From: Thermoleophilaceae bacterium
GTDB lineage: Bacteria; Actinomycetota; Thermoleophilia; Solirubrobacterales; Thermoleophilaceae
Direction: 5' to 3'
DNA: 6,325 bases
NCBI GenBank assembly: GCA_013811765.1
Contig: JACCUO010000249.1
Coordinates: 1-6,325, forward strand
In this document: piece by piece, positions 4,982 through 6,325 of the stretch
Numbering within the stretch: position 1 is the stretch's first letter
Layout of the letters: each line of letters starts with the position of its first letter
Position numbers and translations under genes: made by a program
The notes under the pieces: generated by a model
Databases searched by the model: none
What the model was told of the DNA's origin: nothing
The model's input: only the letters and a program-made list of their open reading frames with translations

Positions 4982-6325
4982 CTACTTCGCGTAGTCCGTC
5001 GACCTGCTCTCCCTGATCACCGTCACCTTGATCTGACCCGGGTACTCCAGCTCGGCCTCCACCTCCCGTGCGATCGTGCGCGACAGCAGCGTGGCGGCGT
5101 CGTCGTCGATCTCCTCGGGCCGGACTATCACGCGCACCTCCCGGCCCGCGTGGATGGCGTAGACCTTGTCCACGCCCGCGTGGCGCGACGCCAGCCCCTC
5201 GAGGTTGTGTAGCCGCTCCACGTAGCGCTCCAGCGACTCCCCCCTCGCCCCCGGCCGCGCACCCGACAGCGCGTCCACGATCTGCACGATCACGGCCTCC
5301 ACCGTCTGCGGCTGCACCTCGTTGTGGTGGGACTCCATCGCGTGGGCCACGGCCTCGTCCTCGCCGTAGCGCCGGGCCAGCTTGCCCCCCACCAGCGCGT
5401 GCGGTCCCTCGGTCTCGTGTGACACCGCCTTGCCTACGTCGTGCATCAGCGCAGCGCGGGCGGCGGTCTTGGGGCTCGCGCCCAGCTCGGCGGCCAGCAT
5501 CGTGGCCAGCCGCGCGCACTCGATCGAGTGGGCCAGCACGTTCTGGCCGTAGCTGGTGCGGTACTGCAGCCGGCCCAGCAGCTTGGTGAGCTCGGGGTGC
5601 ACCGTGCCCACGTTGGCCTCAAAGGCGGCCTGCTCCCCCAGCTCGGCGATCCGCTGGTCGATCTCCGAACGGGCCTGGTGGTAGGCCTCCTCGATCCGCG
5701 CCGGGTGGATGCGACCGTCCTGAAGCAGCCGTTCCAGCACCAGGCGGGCGATCTCGCGGCGGACGCCGTCGAAGCCCGACAGCAGAACGGCCCCGGGGGT
5801 GTCGTCGATGATGAAGTCGATTCCGGTGAGCGTCTCCAGGGCGCGGATGTTGCGTCCCTCGCGCCCGATGATGCGCCCCTTCAGCTCGTCGGACTTGAGC
5901 TCCACCGTGGACACCGTGGTCTCGTGCGCGTGGCCGCCGGCCACGCGCTGCATACAGGTGGCGAGGATGCTGCGGGCGCGCCGGTCGGCGTCTTGGCGGG
6001 CCGCCTCTTCCACCTGGCGCACCATCCGCGCGGTGTCGTGGCGGACCTCGTCCTCCAGCTCTCGCAGCAGGATCTGCTTGGCCTGGCTGGCGCTCAGGCC
6101 CGCCACGCGCTCCAGCTCGCGCACCTGCACGCGCTTGGCCTCCTTGAGCCGCTGGGCGTTCACCTCGAGGTTGCGGGCGCGGTCCTCCATCGTGGTCTCG
6201 CGCTGGTCCACCGAGCGCTCGCGAGAGGCGAGGGCGTCCTCCTGGCCGCGCAGGCGCTCCTCCCTGCGAGCGATCTCCTCGCGCCGGGCCGTGAGCTCGG
6301 CGTCGGCGTCGTCGCGCCCGGGTGC
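4982..6325 (-). CDS. rny: Ribonuclease Y, 5' end outside the window
   Basis: 447 residues plus a TAG stop, with the frame open through the right edge. RNase Y is the membrane-bound endoribonuclease that starts mRNA decay in many bacteria. Numbering from the first residue in the window: 8-110 is a charged, Arg/Glu-rich coiled coil (REEIARREERL and onward); GRIIGREGRNIRALE (150-164) is the KH RNA-binding loop; IDFIIDDTPGAVLLSGFD follows; the HD domain has His266 (HSIE), His295-Asp296 in MHDVGKA, and SHHNEV (about 332-337), the metal-binding set; the C-terminus PGQIKVTVIRES...DYAK is the family's typical ending. Bacillus subtilis RNase Y has about 520 residues, so roughly 70 are missing here: the N-terminal membrane helix and the start of the coiled coil. 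An internal GTG at 6211 is not the true start, since the coiled coil continues in frame upstream. No defects are visible in the catalytic part. Confidence 0.97.
   Translation of the reverse strand, partial: APGRDDADAELTARREEIARREERLRGQEDALASRERSVDQRETTMEDRARNLEVNAQRLKEAKRVQVRELERVAGLSASQAKQILLRELEDEVRHDTARMVRQVEEAARQDADRRARSILATCMQRVAGGHAHETTVSTVELKSDELKGRIIGREGRNIRALETLTGIDFIIDDTPGAVLLSGFDGVRREIARLVLERLLQDGRIHPARIEEAYHQARSEIDQRIAELGEQAAFEANVGTVHPELTKLLGRLQYRTSYGQNVLAHSIECARLATMLAAELGASPKTAARAALMHDVGKAVSHETEGPHALVGGKLARRYGEDEAVAHAMESHHNEVQPQTVEAVIVQIVDALSGARPGARGESLERYVERLHNLEGLASRHAGVDKVYAIHAGREVRVIVRPEEIDDDAATLLSRTIAREVEAELEYPGQIKVTVIRESRSTDYAK

Noticed and set aside
2962..5016. 684-residue open frame on the plus strand opposite cydA and the four-helix gene
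   Set aside because: Its translation is Arg/His/Pro-rich low complexity with no family features, and it is antisense to cydA, whose functional residues are intact. Long shadow frames are expected at this GC content.
1..6325. Defence island, CRISPR, mobile element or biosynthetic cluster
   Set aside because: No direct-repeat arrays, transposase or integrase, terminal inverted repeats, or clustered enzymes are visible. The genes are housekeeping, respiratory and secreted structural types.

Overview
The window is very GC-rich, with GC-dominated third codon positions. All five convincing genes lie on the minus strand. The gene content (RNase Y, a short-Q-loop cytochrome bd oxidase, a secreted TolB-type propeller and an ice-binding-like secreted protein) and the protein style suggest a high-GC actinobacterium, perhaps of the Thermoleophilia/Solirubrobacter kind. 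The lineage is an inference from style; no marker in the window settles it.

In transcription order (right to left): (1) rny, RNase Y, 4982-6325, whose 5' end lies outside the window; (2) an uncharacterised four-helix membrane protein, 4411-4851, with a perfect 8-bp stem-loop directly before its ATG; (3) cydA, 2926-4299, and (4) cydB, 1734-2933, which overlap by 8 bases and encode the cytochrome bd quinol oxidase; (5) a secreted six-bladed PD40/TolB-like propeller, 724-1626, starting at TTG and preceded by a possible 13-codon leader ORF and an ECF-sigma-like promoter; (6) the first 178 residues of a secreted DUF3494 (ice-binding-like) protein, 1-535, which runs off the left edge and is preceded by a hairpin-rich leader.

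Only cydA-cydB is a firm operon (overlap, strong internal ribosome site). The other junctions have gaps of 107-188 bases, some with candidate promoters or GC-rich hairpins, so they look like separate or loosely coupled units. cydAB gives high-affinity, non-proton-pumping respiration at low oxygen. No cydC or cydD (cytochrome bd assembly transporter) is in the window. The two left-hand genes encode exported proteins and have no evident link to respiration. No mobile element, CRISPR array, tRNA or rRNA was found. I do not see a novel multi-gene system. The points most worth a second look are the edge-truncated ice-binding-like gene and its leader, the reciprocal Asp/Glu swaps along the bd-oxidase proton path, the extra C-terminal helical hairpin of CydB, and the translation-coupling arrangement before the propeller gene.
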